A stretch of DNA of 64,000 nucleotides, from assembly GCA_963822115.1 (NCBI GenBank), contig CAWGGM010000004.1, forward strand, positions 186,001-250,000. Direction: 5' to 3'. The stretch comes from CAWDXG01 sp963822115 (GTDB lineage: Bacteria; Myxococcota_A; Polyangia; Polyangiales; Polyangiaceae). Positions within the stretch are counted from its first letter, which is position 1. Each line of letters opens with the position of its first letter. Below the pieces are notes generated by a model. That model searched no databases. It was given only the letters and a program-made list of their open reading frames with translations, and was not told where the DNA came from. A program made the translations under genes and the position numbers. Positions 55,431-63,872 of this stretch are shown here, piece by piece.

Positions 55431-56362
55431 GCGACGCGGTGCTCGTCACCGGCGCAGCCGGTTCCACGGGACGCATTGCCGTGCGTCAGCTGACGCGCGC
55501 GGGCCGGCGCGTGCTCGCCGTCGACCGTCGCGCCATCGACTACCTGCCGTCCGGGGCAAGCTCCCACCAGCTCGACGTACGCAAGCGCGGTTTCGACGAC
55601 CTGCTCAAGCGCGAGCGCCCGACGACTCTCGTGCATCTGGCACGCATTTCCAGCTTCGAGGTGCCCGCGGCCGAACGCCATCGCGTCAACTTCGAGGGCA
55701 CCGTGCGCGTATTCGAGGCGGCGCTCGCCGCCGGCGTGAAGAAGCTCGTGCTGCTCAGCCGCCACACCGTCTACGGAGCACTGCCCGACCAGCCCCAGTT
55801 CCTGGGCGAGGAGCACCCACCCTCCGCCGGCCGCACCTTCCCCGAGATCCACGATCTGGTCGCGGCGGACCTGTACGCGGCCGGCATGCTGTGGCGGCAC
55901 CCCGAAGCCGACGTGGTGGTGCTCCGGCCCGTGAACGTCCTCGGCCCCGGCGCCAACACGCTGTTTTCGCGCTACCTGATGCAGCGGCGCGTATTCACCA
56001 TCGCCGGTTTCGACCCGCTCTACCAGCTCTTGCACGAGGACGACCTGGGCGTCGCCATCCAGCTCTCGCTCGCCGACGGTGTGCGCGGCGTCTTCAATAT
56101 CACCGGCCCCGGCGACGTGCCACTGCACGTGATCGTGGAGGAGTGCGGCGCCCGTCGCGTGCCGCTGCTCGAGCCGATCGCGCGACGCGTTCGGGGCCGC
56201 CTGGGCTTTCCCGCCATCCCGAACGGCGCCATCGACTTCCTCAAATACGCCTGCACCGTGGACGGCCGCCGCTTCCAGCAGGCAACGGGCTTTACCCCGG
56301 CCCACAGCCTGCCCGAGACTCTCGCCGACATGCGCGAGCGACGGCGGGCGCGCTACGGATAG
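55427..56362 (+). CDS. NAD-dependent epimerase/dehydratase-like protein lacking YxxxK
   Basis: 311 residues. The Rossmann loop VLVTGAAGSTGRIAV is at the start, then LDVRKRGFDDLL and LVHLARISSFEVP. At the usual YxxxK site the sequence reads FPEIHDLVAADLY, where neither Tyr nor Lys is in place; HTVYGALPDQ precedes it. Downstream motifs LRPVNVLGPGAN and GVRGVFNITGPGDVPL are family-typical. The missing Tyr-Lys pair makes standard SDR catalysis doubtful; it may bind NAD and act as a regulator. GTG start with GTGA overlap with the acyltransferase gene. Confidence 0.85.
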   Translation: MSDAVLVTGAAGSTGRIAVRQLTRAGRRVLAVDRRAIDYLPSGASSHQLDVRKRGFDDLLKRERPTTLVHLARISSFEVPAAERHRVNFEGTVRVFEAALAAGVKKLVLLSRHTVYGALPDQPQFLGEEHPPSAGRTFPEIHDLVAADLYAAGMLWRHPEADVVVLRPVNVLGPGANTLFSRYLMQRRVFTIAGFDPLYQLLHEDDLGVAIQLSLADGVRGVFNITGPGDVPLHVIVEECGARRVPLLEPIARRVRGRLGFPAIPNGAIDFLKYACTVDGRRFQQATGFTPAHSLPETLADMRERRRARYG

Positions 56363-56473
56363 CGACCGGTGCGACCCGGGCGGTGAGACACGCAGTCTGC
56401 TCGCATATGTCAATCTCGAGCTGCTCCGGCCCGCTGCTTGTGCGCGCCCCGCCGTCGCCGTAACCTTGGCTTC

Positions 56474-58870
56474 ATGCTCGGTCTTTCTCGTTGGAGCCTG
56501 CTGCTTTTCGTTTCTCTCGCCGGCGCAGCGGCGGCGGGCGCGTGCAGCGCCAACGGCAGCCACGCGCACAGCGGCTCGGGCGGCTCGGGCAACGCAGGCG
56601 GCGCGGCGGGCGCCGCGGGCGCTGCAGGCTCGAGCGGCAGCAGCAGCGGCGGCGACGCCGGCATCGTGATCGACTCGGGCGGGGGCGGCAGCGACGCAGC
56701 ACAGGGCTTCGACGTCGAACCCGCGGCGCTGCAGACGATCAAGGTCACACTCGGCCAGAAGACGCCGACGGTCACGTACACGGCGACGCTCGACGGCAAG
56801 CCGGTCAAGGTCGGCTGGACCGTGGATCGCGGCGCGATCGGCACGGTCGCGCCGGGCACGGCCACCAGCAGCGTGTTCAGCCCGACGGGCACCACCGGCG
56901 GTCTGGTAAACGTGATCGCCGGGCTGAACGGGCAGACGATCCAGCGCCAGGTGTTCGTCCAGCTGAGCGGCACGCAGAACGGCGCGAACGCGAGTGCGCC
57001 GGGCGAAGCGTCGCAGATCCCTTCCGACAAGAGCCAACTGTCGGTGGGCGGCGGGCTCGGCGGCGTTGGCGGTGAAGGGCTCGGCGGCAAGGCCAGCTCG
57101 GCGGCGACCGCCGCGCTCGGCAGCCCGACCGGCAACGGCCAGGCGCAGGGGCTCCGCTTCCTGTACCCGTACGACGGCACGGTGTGGCCGCGCGGTCTGC
57201 TGGCGCCGCTGGTGATGTGGGATTGGTCCGTCGGTGACGCGGACGCGATCCAGATGCAGCTCACCACCACCAGCGGCTCGTTCTCGTGGACCGGAACGTT
57301 CAGCGCGCCGCAGATCCTCACGCAGACCGGAGGCAAGTTCATCCGCCATCCGGTCCCCCAGGACGTATGGAAGATGGCGACCGACACGGCCGGCGGCAAG
57401 ACGCCGTCGGGCAAGCCGGACCAGCTCACGCTGAGCCTGACCGTCGAGAAGAACGGCCAGGGCTACGGTCCCATCAGCGAGACGTGGAGCGTGGCGCCGG
57501 CTCGGCTCGCCGGCACCGTGTACTACAACTCGTACGGGACGCAGCTCGTCAAGAACTCGATCGAGCACTCGTACAACAACGGGCCGCAGTTCGGCGCGGC
57601 AGTCCTCGCCATCAAGAGCGGTGACACGGGGCCGAGCGTGGTGGCGGGGACGGCGAGCGGGCTTGGCTCGGGTGCGGGCTGCCGCGTCTGCCATACGGTG
57701 TCGTCGGACGGCAGCACGCTGATCGCGCAGCACGGCGACGTCTATCCCCGCACCTCCGCCTACGACCTGAAGAACGGCAACGCCGAGTCGATCCTGAGCA
57801 GCTACGACAACCTGTTCGGCTGGGCGGGGCTCTCGCCCGACGGCAAGCTCGCCTTCACCAACGCGGCGGATCTGGCCGCGCAGGCTCCGTACAGCCGGCT
57901 CTACAGCTTCCCGCCCACCTCCGCCACGCCGCTCGCAGTCCAGGGCATCCCGGCGGATCTGAAAGCGGGCACGCCCGCCTTCTCGCCGGACGAGAAGCAC
58001 GTCGCTTTCGACTTCCTCTCCGGCACGATCGGCAATGTGACCGGCAACGGCAAGCAGCTGGTCGCGATGGACTTCGACAAGTCCACGCTCACCTTCTCGA
58101 ACCTGCGCGTGCTGGCGACGATGCCCGCCAACGACGCCAACAAGCGAGCCGGCTTCCCGTCCTTCTTCCCCACCAACGACTCGGTCGCCTACCACTACCA
58201 GATCACGGCGGCCAACCACCGCTACAACACCTGGCACAACGCCACGGCACAGATCTGGTGGAGCGATCTTGCGACCGGCAAGGCGGCCAATCTCGACGCA
58301 CTGAACGGTCTGGATGCGAGCGGCAAGAACTCGTACCTGCCCACCAACGCAAGCCACCCGGACGACACCATCCTCAACTACGAGCCCACGGTGAACCCGG
58401 TGGCCTCGGGCGGCTACGTGTGGATCATCTTCACCAGCCGGCGCATGTACGGCAACCTGGCCACGGGCGATCCGTGGCTGTCCGATCCGCGCCACTACGA
58501 CGCCACCAGCCTGAGCCAGATCACCACCAAGAAGCTGTGGGTCGCAGCCATCGATCTGAATGCCAAGGCCGGCAGCGATCCCAGCCATCCTGCCTTCTAC
58601 CTGCCGGCGCAGGAGCTTCTTGCCGGCAACGCGCGCGGCTTCTGGGTACTCGAGCCATGCCGGTCGGACGGCTCGAGCTGCGAGTCGGGTGACCAGTGCT
58701 GCAACGGCTTCTGCGAGCCGGGCGGCGACGGCGGCGCGCTGGTCTGCACGGACAAGCCCCCGAATGCCAACTGCTCCGGAGTGCAGGAAAAATGCACGAC
58801 TGCCGCGGATTGCTGCGACCCGTCGAACCTGTGTGTGAACGGCTTCTGCACGGAGCCTGGGCCGGCCTAG
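56474..58870 (+). CDS. Large lipoprotein with CxxCH motif and TolB-like propeller
   Basis: 798 residues. Signal MLGLSRWSLLLFVSLAGAA with lipobox GAC near 25 and a Gly/Ser linker to about 75. N-terminal region has Ig-like strands (TIKVTLGQKTPTVTYTATL). A single heme-type motif C403-R-V-C406-H407 (GAGCRVCHTVSSDG) sits before repeats that look like WD40/TolB blades: LFGWAGLSPDGKLAFTNA, GTPAFSPDEKHVAFDFLSG. It ends with Cys-rich modules (CESGDQCCNGFCEPG, CTTAADCCDPSNLC). Export would allow heme c attachment, but only if the cytochrome maturation system handles a lipoprotein. The function is unknown. Confidence 0.8.
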   Translation: MLGLSRWSLLLFVSLAGAAAAGACSANGSHAHSGSGGSGNAGGAAGAAGAAGSSGSSSGGDAGIVIDSGGGGSDAAQGFDVEPAALQTIKVTLGQKTPTVTYTATLDGKPVKVGWTVDRGAIGTVAPGTATSSVFSPTGTTGGLVNVIAGLNGQTIQRQVFVQLSGTQNGANASAPGEASQIPSDKSQLSVGGGLGGVGGEGLGGKASSAATAALGSPTGNGQAQGLRFLYPYDGTVWPRGLLAPLVMWDWSVGDADAIQMQLTTTSGSFSWTGTFSAPQILTQTGGKFIRHPVPQDVWKMATDTAGGKTPSGKPDQLTLSLTVEKNGQGYGPISETWSVAPARLAGTVYYNSYGTQLVKNSIEHSYNNGPQFGAAVLAIKSGDTGPSVVAGTASGLGSGAGCRVCHTVSSDGSTLIAQHGDVYPRTSAYDLKNGNAESILSSYDNLFGWAGLSPDGKLAFTNAADLAAQAPYSRLYSFPPTSATPLAVQGIPADLKAGTPAFSPDEKHVAFDFLSGTIGNVTGNGKQLVAMDFDKSTLTFSNLRVLATMPANDANKRAGFPSFFPTNDSVAYHYQITAANHRYNTWHNATAQIWWSDLATGKAANLDALNGLDASGKNSYLPTNASHPDDTILNYEPTVNPVASGGYVWIIFTSRRMYGNLATGDPWLSDPRHYDATSLSQITTKKLWVAAIDLNAKAGSDPSHPAFYLPAQELLAGNARGFWVLEPCRSDGSSCESGDQCCNGFCEPGGDGGALVCTDKPPNANCSGVQEKCTTAADCCDPSNLCVNGFCTEPGPA

Positions 58871-58932
58871 GCGCACAGCACTGGTGACGGCGCAAAGGCG
58901 GCGTTGATCGTCGTCTATCACCGCAGCGATTG

Positions 58933-58949
58933 CGGGTGAAGCTCACCCG
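58933..58949. promoter_or_regulatory. Palindrome CGGGTGA-AGC-TCACCCG before the coo operon
   Basis: Perfect 7-bp arms with a 3-bp centre, 94 bp upstream of the first coo ATG. A further TCACC half-site at 58918-58922 pairs with the left GGTGA arm across about 11 bp. No T-tract follows, so a regulator site is preferred over a terminator. The half-site is not the CooA consensus I know. Confidence 0.45.
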
Positions 58950-59042
58950 GAGTGCGCAGAGCCGCGCCAAACCAGCGGCACGAAAGGTGCTACTCCCAGC
59001 GCGGACGAAGCCCTGTCGCGCGCATCGTCCGGGGAGGGCAGC

Positions 59043-59687
59043 ATGAAGACCGTCTTCGTCAATCCGGAGCACTGCATCGGCTGCCGGCAGTGCGAGTATG
59101 CCTGCGCCGTCGAGCACTCGCGGAGCCGCGACCGGGTGCTGGCGCTGTTCGAGGAGCCGCTGCCGAGCCCACGCATCCACGTCGAAGCGGGCCCCTGGCT
59201 CAACAGCTCGTTTCCGGACAAGTGCCGCCACTGCAATCCGGCGCCCTGCCAGGGGGCGTGTCCAACCGCCGCCATCTTCCGCGACGATGACCTGGACCTG
59301 GTGCTGATCAACACCGGCAAGTGCATCGCCTGCGCCATGTGCGCGATGGTTTGCCCATTCGACGCGGTCACGTTCCACACCCAGTCGAACGGACATCCGC
59401 CGGCCCTGGTGGCCACCAAGTGCGACGGCTGCGTCGACCGTGTCAGGCGCGGAGTCGAGCCCGCATGCGCGGAGGTCTGCAAGGTGGATGCGCTGGTCTA
59501 CGGCGAGCTGAACGAGCTGATCCGGGCGGGGCGCGCGAAGGACAGCTTCGCGTTGCTCACCGTCCGCAAAGCAACAGAGTCGATTCGTCCCGAGGCGCCG
59601 GACAACGTGCTGGGCTGGCGGGGCTGGGGAGAGGAGGCCACTTCGGTGGCGGAGGGAGTTTCCCATGACGACGCGCCGTCCCACTGA
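59043..59687 (+). CDS. cooF: Polyferredoxin, CooF-like electron carrier
   Basis: 214 residues. Four [4Fe-4S] cluster motifs in order: CIGCRQCEYAC, CRHCNPAPCQGACP, CIACAMCAMVCP and CDGCVDRVRRGVEPACAEVC. The sequence belongs to the HycB/CooF-type ferredoxins that carry electrons between CO dehydrogenase and other partners. Its end overlaps the cooS start by 23 bp, so the two proteins are made together. GGAGGGCAGC precedes the ATG. Confidence 0.95.
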   Translation: MKTVFVNPEHCIGCRQCEYACAVEHSRSRDRVLALFEEPLPSPRIHVEAGPWLNSSFPDKCRHCNPAPCQGACPTAAIFRDDDLDLVLINTGKCIACAMCAMVCPFDAVTFHTQSNGHPPALVATKCDGCVDRVRRGVEPACAEVCKVDALVYGELNELIRAGRAKDSFALLTVRKATESIRPEAPDNVLGWRGWGEEATSVAEGVSHDDAPSH

Positions 59688-61602
59688 TCTGCACCAACTG
59701 AGCATGCAAGCCGACGCGCGGGCGATGATCGAGCGCGCGCGTGAGGAAGGCATCGAGACCGTCTGGGATCGGCTCGCCGCGCAGGAGCCGCAGTGCGGCT
59801 ACTGCTCGCTCGGGCTGAGCTGCCGCAACTGCGCCATGGGTCCCTGTCGCATCGACCCGTTCGGCGAAGGCCCGCAGAAGGGCGTGTGCGGCGCGGACGC
59901 GGACACCATCGTCGCGCGCAACCTGGGGCGGACCATCGCCGCTGGAGCCAGCGCGCATTCCGACCACGGCCGCGACATCCTCGAGGTGTTCGCCGAGACC
60001 GCCAAGGGCCAGACCACCGGCTACGAGCTGCGCGATCCAGAGAAGCTCCACGCACTCGCGGCCGAGCTAGGCGTCGGCGTGGACGGCCGTCCAGACACCA
60101 ACGTCGCGCGCGACGTGGCCTCCGCGCTGATGGAGGATTTCGGATCGGCGAAAGACCACGTCGGATTCGCGGACCGCGCTCCGGAAAAGCGCATGGCCCT
60201 GTGGAAGAAGCTCGGCATCGTGCCGCGCGGCATCGACCGCGAGAACGTCGAGATGCTGCACCGCACGCACATGGGCGTGGACAACGAATACGTGAACATC
60301 CTGCTGCACGGCCTGAGGACGAGCCTGTCCGACGGCTGGGGCGGATCCATGGTGGCCACCGAGCTGTCCGACGTGATGTTCGGCACGCCGAAGCCCAACA
60401 TGTCGCAGGTGAACCTGGGTGTGCTCAAGCGCGAGAGCGTGAACATCGCCCTGCACGGCCACAATCCGCTGCTGTCCGACGTGATCGTCCAGGCCGCTGA
60501 CGATCCGGAGCTGATCGCGCTCGCGAAACAGAAGGGCGCCGACGGCATCAATCTGGTCGGCCTGTGCTGCACCGGCAACGAGCTGCAGATGCGCAAAGGC
60601 ATCCCCATGGCCGGCAACCATCTGATGCAGGAGCTGGTACTGATCACCGGCGCGCTGGACGCCATGGTGGTCGACTACCAGTGCATCATGCCGGCCATTG
60701 TGGATGTGGCGAAGTGCTTCCACACCGCGGTCATCTCGACGGCGGACAAGGCGAAGTTCCCCGGCGCGACGCACATCTCGTTCGATCCGCACCGCGGCAT
60801 CGAAATCGGCAAGGAGATCGTGCGCCGCGGCATCGAGGCGTACGAAAACCGCAATCCGGATCGGGTGCGCATCCCCGGCGAGCCGGTCAAGATGATGGCC
60901 GGCTTCAGCGTCGAGGCCATCCTCGGCGCGCTCGGCGGTACGCCCCAGCCGCTGGTCGACGCCATCGCCAAGGGAACGATCCGCGGTGCGGTCGGCGTGG
61001 TGGGCTGCAACAACCCGAAGATCCCGCAGGATCACGGGCACGTCACGCTCACGCGGCGCCTGATCGAAAATGACATCCTGGTGCTCGTCACGGGCTGCGC
61101 TGCCGTCGCGAACGGCAAGGCCGGGCAGATGGTGCCCGAGGGCGCGAAGCTCGCCGGCAAGGGGCTCGGCGCCGTGTGCCAGGCCCTGAAGATCCCACCC
61201 GTGCTCCACATGGGGTCGTGCGTCGACAACACGCGCATCCTGGTGCTCGCTGCTGCGCTGGCGAAACACCTCGGCGTGGACATCGACCAGCTGCCGCTCG
61301 CGGGCGCCGCACCCGAGTGGTACTCGGAAAAGGCCGTCTCGATCGGCACCTATGTCGTCGCCAGCGGCATCTACACGGTGCTCGGCGTGCAGCCGCCCAT
61401 CTTCGGCAGCAAGAACGTCGTACAGCTCCTGGCCGGCGGGCTCGACGGGGTGGTCGGCGCGAGCTTCGCGGTGGAACCCGACCCGGAGAAGGCCGCGGTG
61501 CTGATCCGCCGTCACATCGAGTCGAAGCGCCAGGCGCTCGGCCTGCCGTTCATCGACCCGGCATCCATCGTCATGCCCGGTCACGCGCAGGCGGCCGAGT
61601 AG
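59665..61602 (+). CDS. cooS: Nickel-containing carbon monoxide dehydrogenase
   Basis: 645 residues, the size of monofunctional Ni-CODH. N-terminal cluster ligands CGYCSLGLSCRNCAMGPC are complete. C-cluster ligands line up with the structurally known enzymes: H264 (IALHGHNP), C302 (LCCTGNE), C340 (VDYQCIMP), C448 (VGCNNPK), C478 (VTGCAAV) and C519 (MGSCVDN). The enzyme reversibly oxidises CO to CO2. It lies between cooF and cooC in a tight operon. The CO/CO2 direction is unknown; no acetyl-CoA synthase is in the window, and it is usually oxygen-sensitive. Confidence 0.97.
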   Translation: MTTRRPTDLHQLSMQADARAMIERAREEGIETVWDRLAAQEPQCGYCSLGLSCRNCAMGPCRIDPFGEGPQKGVCGADADTIVARNLGRTIAAGASAHSDHGRDILEVFAETAKGQTTGYELRDPEKLHALAAELGVGVDGRPDTNVARDVASALMEDFGSAKDHVGFADRAPEKRMALWKKLGIVPRGIDRENVEMLHRTHMGVDNEYVNILLHGLRTSLSDGWGGSMVATELSDVMFGTPKPNMSQVNLGVLKRESVNIALHGHNPLLSDVIVQAADDPELIALAKQKGADGINLVGLCCTGNELQMRKGIPMAGNHLMQELVLITGALDAMVVDYQCIMPAIVDVAKCFHTAVISTADKAKFPGATHISFDPHRGIEIGKEIVRRGIEAYENRNPDRVRIPGEPVKMMAGFSVEAILGALGGTPQPLVDAIAKGTIRGAVGVVGCNNPKIPQDHGHVTLTRRLIENDILVLVTGCAAVANGKAGQMVPEGAKLAGKGLGAVCQALKIPPVLHMGSCVDNTRILVLAAALAKHLGVDIDQLPLAGAAPEWYSEKAVSIGTYVVASGIYTVLGVQPPIFGSKNVVQLLAGGLDGVVGASFAVEPDPEKAAVLIRRHIESKRQALGLPFIDPASIVMPGHAQAAE

Positions 61603-61616
61603 AAGGGAACAGCGAC

Positions 61617-62534
61617 ATGTGCGACATCCCCGGGCATTCGCACGAGCACGGTCACGGTCATCACCACCACGGCCACGAGCACGATCATGAACACCAGCAC
61701 GGCACGGCCGATCAATTCCGCGTCGTCCTCACCGGCAAGGGTGGCGTCGGCAAGACCAGCCTGACCGCCATGCTGGCGCGGCTCCTGTCACGCCGCTCCT
61801 ACCGCGTCCTGGCACTGGACTCGGACCCGCAGATGAACCTGCCCTACGCACTCGGCGTGCCGACGAACCAGGCCCGGGCGCTGGTGCCGCTCAGCGAAAA
61901 CCCCGAGTACGTCGAGGAGAAGACCGGCGCCCGCCCCGGCTCCGGCTGGGGCCTGTTCTTCCGGCTGAATCCCGACGTGCGCGACGTGGTCGACCGCTTC
62001 GGCGTCGTCGGCCCCGACGACGTGAACCTGCTGGTGATGGGCACGCTGGTTCAGCCCGCCGCGGGCTGCTTGTGCCCGGAGAACTCGCTGCTCGCCTCGG
62101 TGGTCGAGGCAATGAATGTCCGTCGGGACGAGCTCATCCTCATGGACACGCAGGCCGGCGTCGAGCACTTCGGACGCGCCCTGGCCAAGGGCTTCCGTCA
62201 CGCGGTCGTGGTCACGGATCCCTCGTTCAACGGCGTGCAGGTCGCGCTGCACGCCGCCCGGCTCTCGCACGAGCTTGGCATCCCCTCCGTCCATCTCGTC
62301 GTCAATCGCGTGCGCAGGGCCGAGGACGAGGACAAGGCGCGGCGCCTGATCGAAGGCGAAGGGGGGTTCGCGTTCGCTTCCGAGCACTATCTGCCCTGGG
62401 ACGAGCGCCTGCTCGAGATCGAACCGGCGGTCGGCCCCCTGCTGCGCGATCCCTACCCGCCGCTGGTCGAGGCGATTTCGGGTCTGGGCGACGCCCTGAT
62501 CCAGAGCGAGAGCGAGCTGGCATGCGCGTCGTGA
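61617..62534 (+). CDS. cooC: CooC-type nickel-insertion ATPase with His-rich extension
   Basis: 305 residues. Residues 1-30 hold 13 histidines (positions 7-28) alternating with Gly, Glu and Asp, a nickel-binding style tail as in HypB, UreE and CooJ. From residue 36 the MinD/CooC ATPase fold follows: deviant Walker A GKGGVGKTSL (residues 40-49), DSDPQMNLPYALG, the C151-L-C153 pair that matches the nickel-binding CxC of CooC dimers, and LMDTQAGVEHFGRA. It matures the C-cluster of CooS. The stop overlaps the next gene by 13 bp. The histidine tail replaces a separate CooJ in this operon, by inference. Confidence 0.92.
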   Translation: MCDIPGHSHEHGHGHHHHGHEHDHEHQHGTADQFRVVLTGKGGVGKTSLTAMLARLLSRRSYRVLALDSDPQMNLPYALGVPTNQARALVPLSENPEYVEEKTGARPGSGWGLFFRLNPDVRDVVDRFGVVGPDDVNLLVMGTLVQPAAGCLCPENSLLASVVEAMNVRRDELILMDTQAGVEHFGRALAKGFRHAVVVTDPSFNGVQVALHAARLSHELGIPSVHLVVNRVRRAEDEDKARRLIEGEGGFAFASEHYLPWDERLLEIEPAVGPLLRDPYPPLVEAISGLGDALIQSESELACAS

Positions 62535-63748
62535 TCATCGGAGCAGGGCCTGCAGGGCTCACCGTCGCGGAAACGCTGCGGCGGTACGATCACGACTCCG
62601 CGATCACGATGCTCTCGGCGGAGCGGCACCCACCCTACGCGCCGCCAGCCATGGCCGACCACTTCCTGACCGGCCGGGAGGAGACGCTGTTCTGGAAGGG
62701 ACGCGACATCTGCGAGCGGCTCCGGGTCGAGTTCCATCCGGGCACGAGAGTCCAGCACCTCGAGCCCGATGCCCATCGCATCGAGCTCGAAGGTGGCGAC
62801 TCGCTTTCCTACAATCGACTCGTCATCGCCTCGGGCAGTCGGCTGTACGCACCCGTCGAGGGGGCGGAGCTCCCGGGCGTCTCCAACTTCAAGTCGCTGG
62901 GCGCCGCCATGGCCCTCGTCGAGCGCGCGCGTCGCGGCGAAGCCCGCCGGGCCGTCATCGTGGGCGCGGGGTTCATCGGCGTCGAGGTCGCGGTGCTGCT
63001 GCGCGAGCTCGGGCTGGAAGTCTCGATGATCGAAGCGCTCGACCGCGTGATGCCGCGCATGCTCGACCCCGAGACGGCAACCATCGTCGGCGCAGAGCTC
63101 GAGCGGCGTGGCATCAAGCTTCAGCTCGAAACGCGTGCAGATGCCTTCACCGGCCGCGGGCGCGCCGAACAGGTCGTGCTCGAGTCCGGCGAGGTGGTTG
63201 GCGCCAACGTCTTCGTGGCGGCCACCGGCGTGAAACCGAATCTCGAGTTCCTCGAGGGTTCGGGTATCGATGCCGCCTGGGGCATCAGGGTCGACGACCA
63301 GCTGCAGACGAGCGCGGCCGACGTGTACGCCGCCGGCGACGTGGCCGAGACCGTCGATCGACTGACCGGCGAGCGCTATGTCCACGCCATCTTCCCCAAT
63401 GCGACCGAGCAGGGGCGGGTGGTAGCGCACAACCTGCTCGGCTACTCCGAGCGCTACGCCGGCTCCGAGTCGATGAATAGCCTGAAGCACGTCGGCCTGC
63501 CGGTCATGGCCGTGGGCGCCCAGAGCGGAGAGCAGGAGCTCAGGCTTCGGGAAGGCAGCTCGCTGCGCAAGCTGTTCCTGAGCGGCGGGCGCATTGTCGG
63601 CTTCCGCCTTGCCGGCGACGTGCGCGCCGCCGGCGTCTACCGATCGCTGATGCTGCGGCGTGCGGACGTGACCGCGTTCGGCAGCCACCTCATCGACCCA
63701 ACGTTCGGCGAAGCCGACCTCGTTCTCGCCCACCGTCCGGCAGTCTAG
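62522..63748 (+). CDS. FAD/NAD(P)-dependent oxidoreductase of the coo operon
   Basis: 408 residues. FAD loop VVIIGAGPAGLTVAETL at the N-terminus and NAD loop AVIVGAGFIGVEVAVLL near 145 are clear; C-terminal ADVYAAGDVAET binds FAD. It resembles pyridine-nucleotide-disulfide and rubredoxin/ferredoxin reductase types but has no CxxC redox pair at the usual site. Its place after cooF-cooS-cooC suggests it passes electrons from CO through CooF to NAD(P)+, as in cooS-cooF-FNOR clusters known from other bacteria. The start overlaps cooC by 13 bp. Confidence 0.9.
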   Translation: MRVVIIGAGPAGLTVAETLRRYDHDSAITMLSAERHPPYAPPAMADHFLTGREETLFWKGRDICERLRVEFHPGTRVQHLEPDAHRIELEGGDSLSYNRLVIASGSRLYAPVEGAELPGVSNFKSLGAAMALVERARRGEARRAVIVGAGFIGVEVAVLLRELGLEVSMIEALDRVMPRMLDPETATIVGAELERRGIKLQLETRADAFTGRGRAEQVVLESGEVVGANVFVAATGVKPNLEFLEGSGIDAAWGIRVDDQLQTSAADVYAAGDVAETVDRLTGERYVHAIFPNATEQGRVVAHNLLGYSERYAGSESMNSLKHVGLPVMAVGAQSGEQELRLREGSSLRKLFLSGGRIVGFRLAGDVRAAGVYRSLMLRRADVTAFGSHLIDPTFGEADLVLAHRPAV

Positions 63749-63781
63749 AGGGGCTGGCGTTCTCCCCTGCGCCGCCCCACG

Positions 63782-63823
63782 CGCGTATCCCCGGGAGGTC
63801 ATCCGATCCCCCGGGGATGCGCG
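63782..63823. terminator. Stem-loop between convergent genes
   Basis: A 14-bp stem (left 63782-63795, right 63810-63823; one G-T wobble) with a 14-base loop lies between the coo operon end and the opposite-strand methyltransferase end. No clear T-tract is present, but the position suits a bidirectional terminator. Confidence 0.55.
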
Positions 63824-63872
63824 TATCCGGCGACGCTGGGCGGGCGATCGCGGTCGCCCACCCACAAGCGCC

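Noticed and set aside
55085..58921. A very long open frame (over 1200 codons) on the minus strand
   Set aside because: It is antisense to the acyltransferase, epimerase and CxxCH lipoprotein genes; its translation is Arg/Ala/Val low-complexity with no family motifs, a usual by-product of high GC codon use.
61176..61616. In-frame upstream extension of cooC into cooS
   Set aside because: It overlaps the C-terminal cooS region in another frame and lacks motifs; ATG 61617 follows AAGGGAACAG and starts the His-rich tail.
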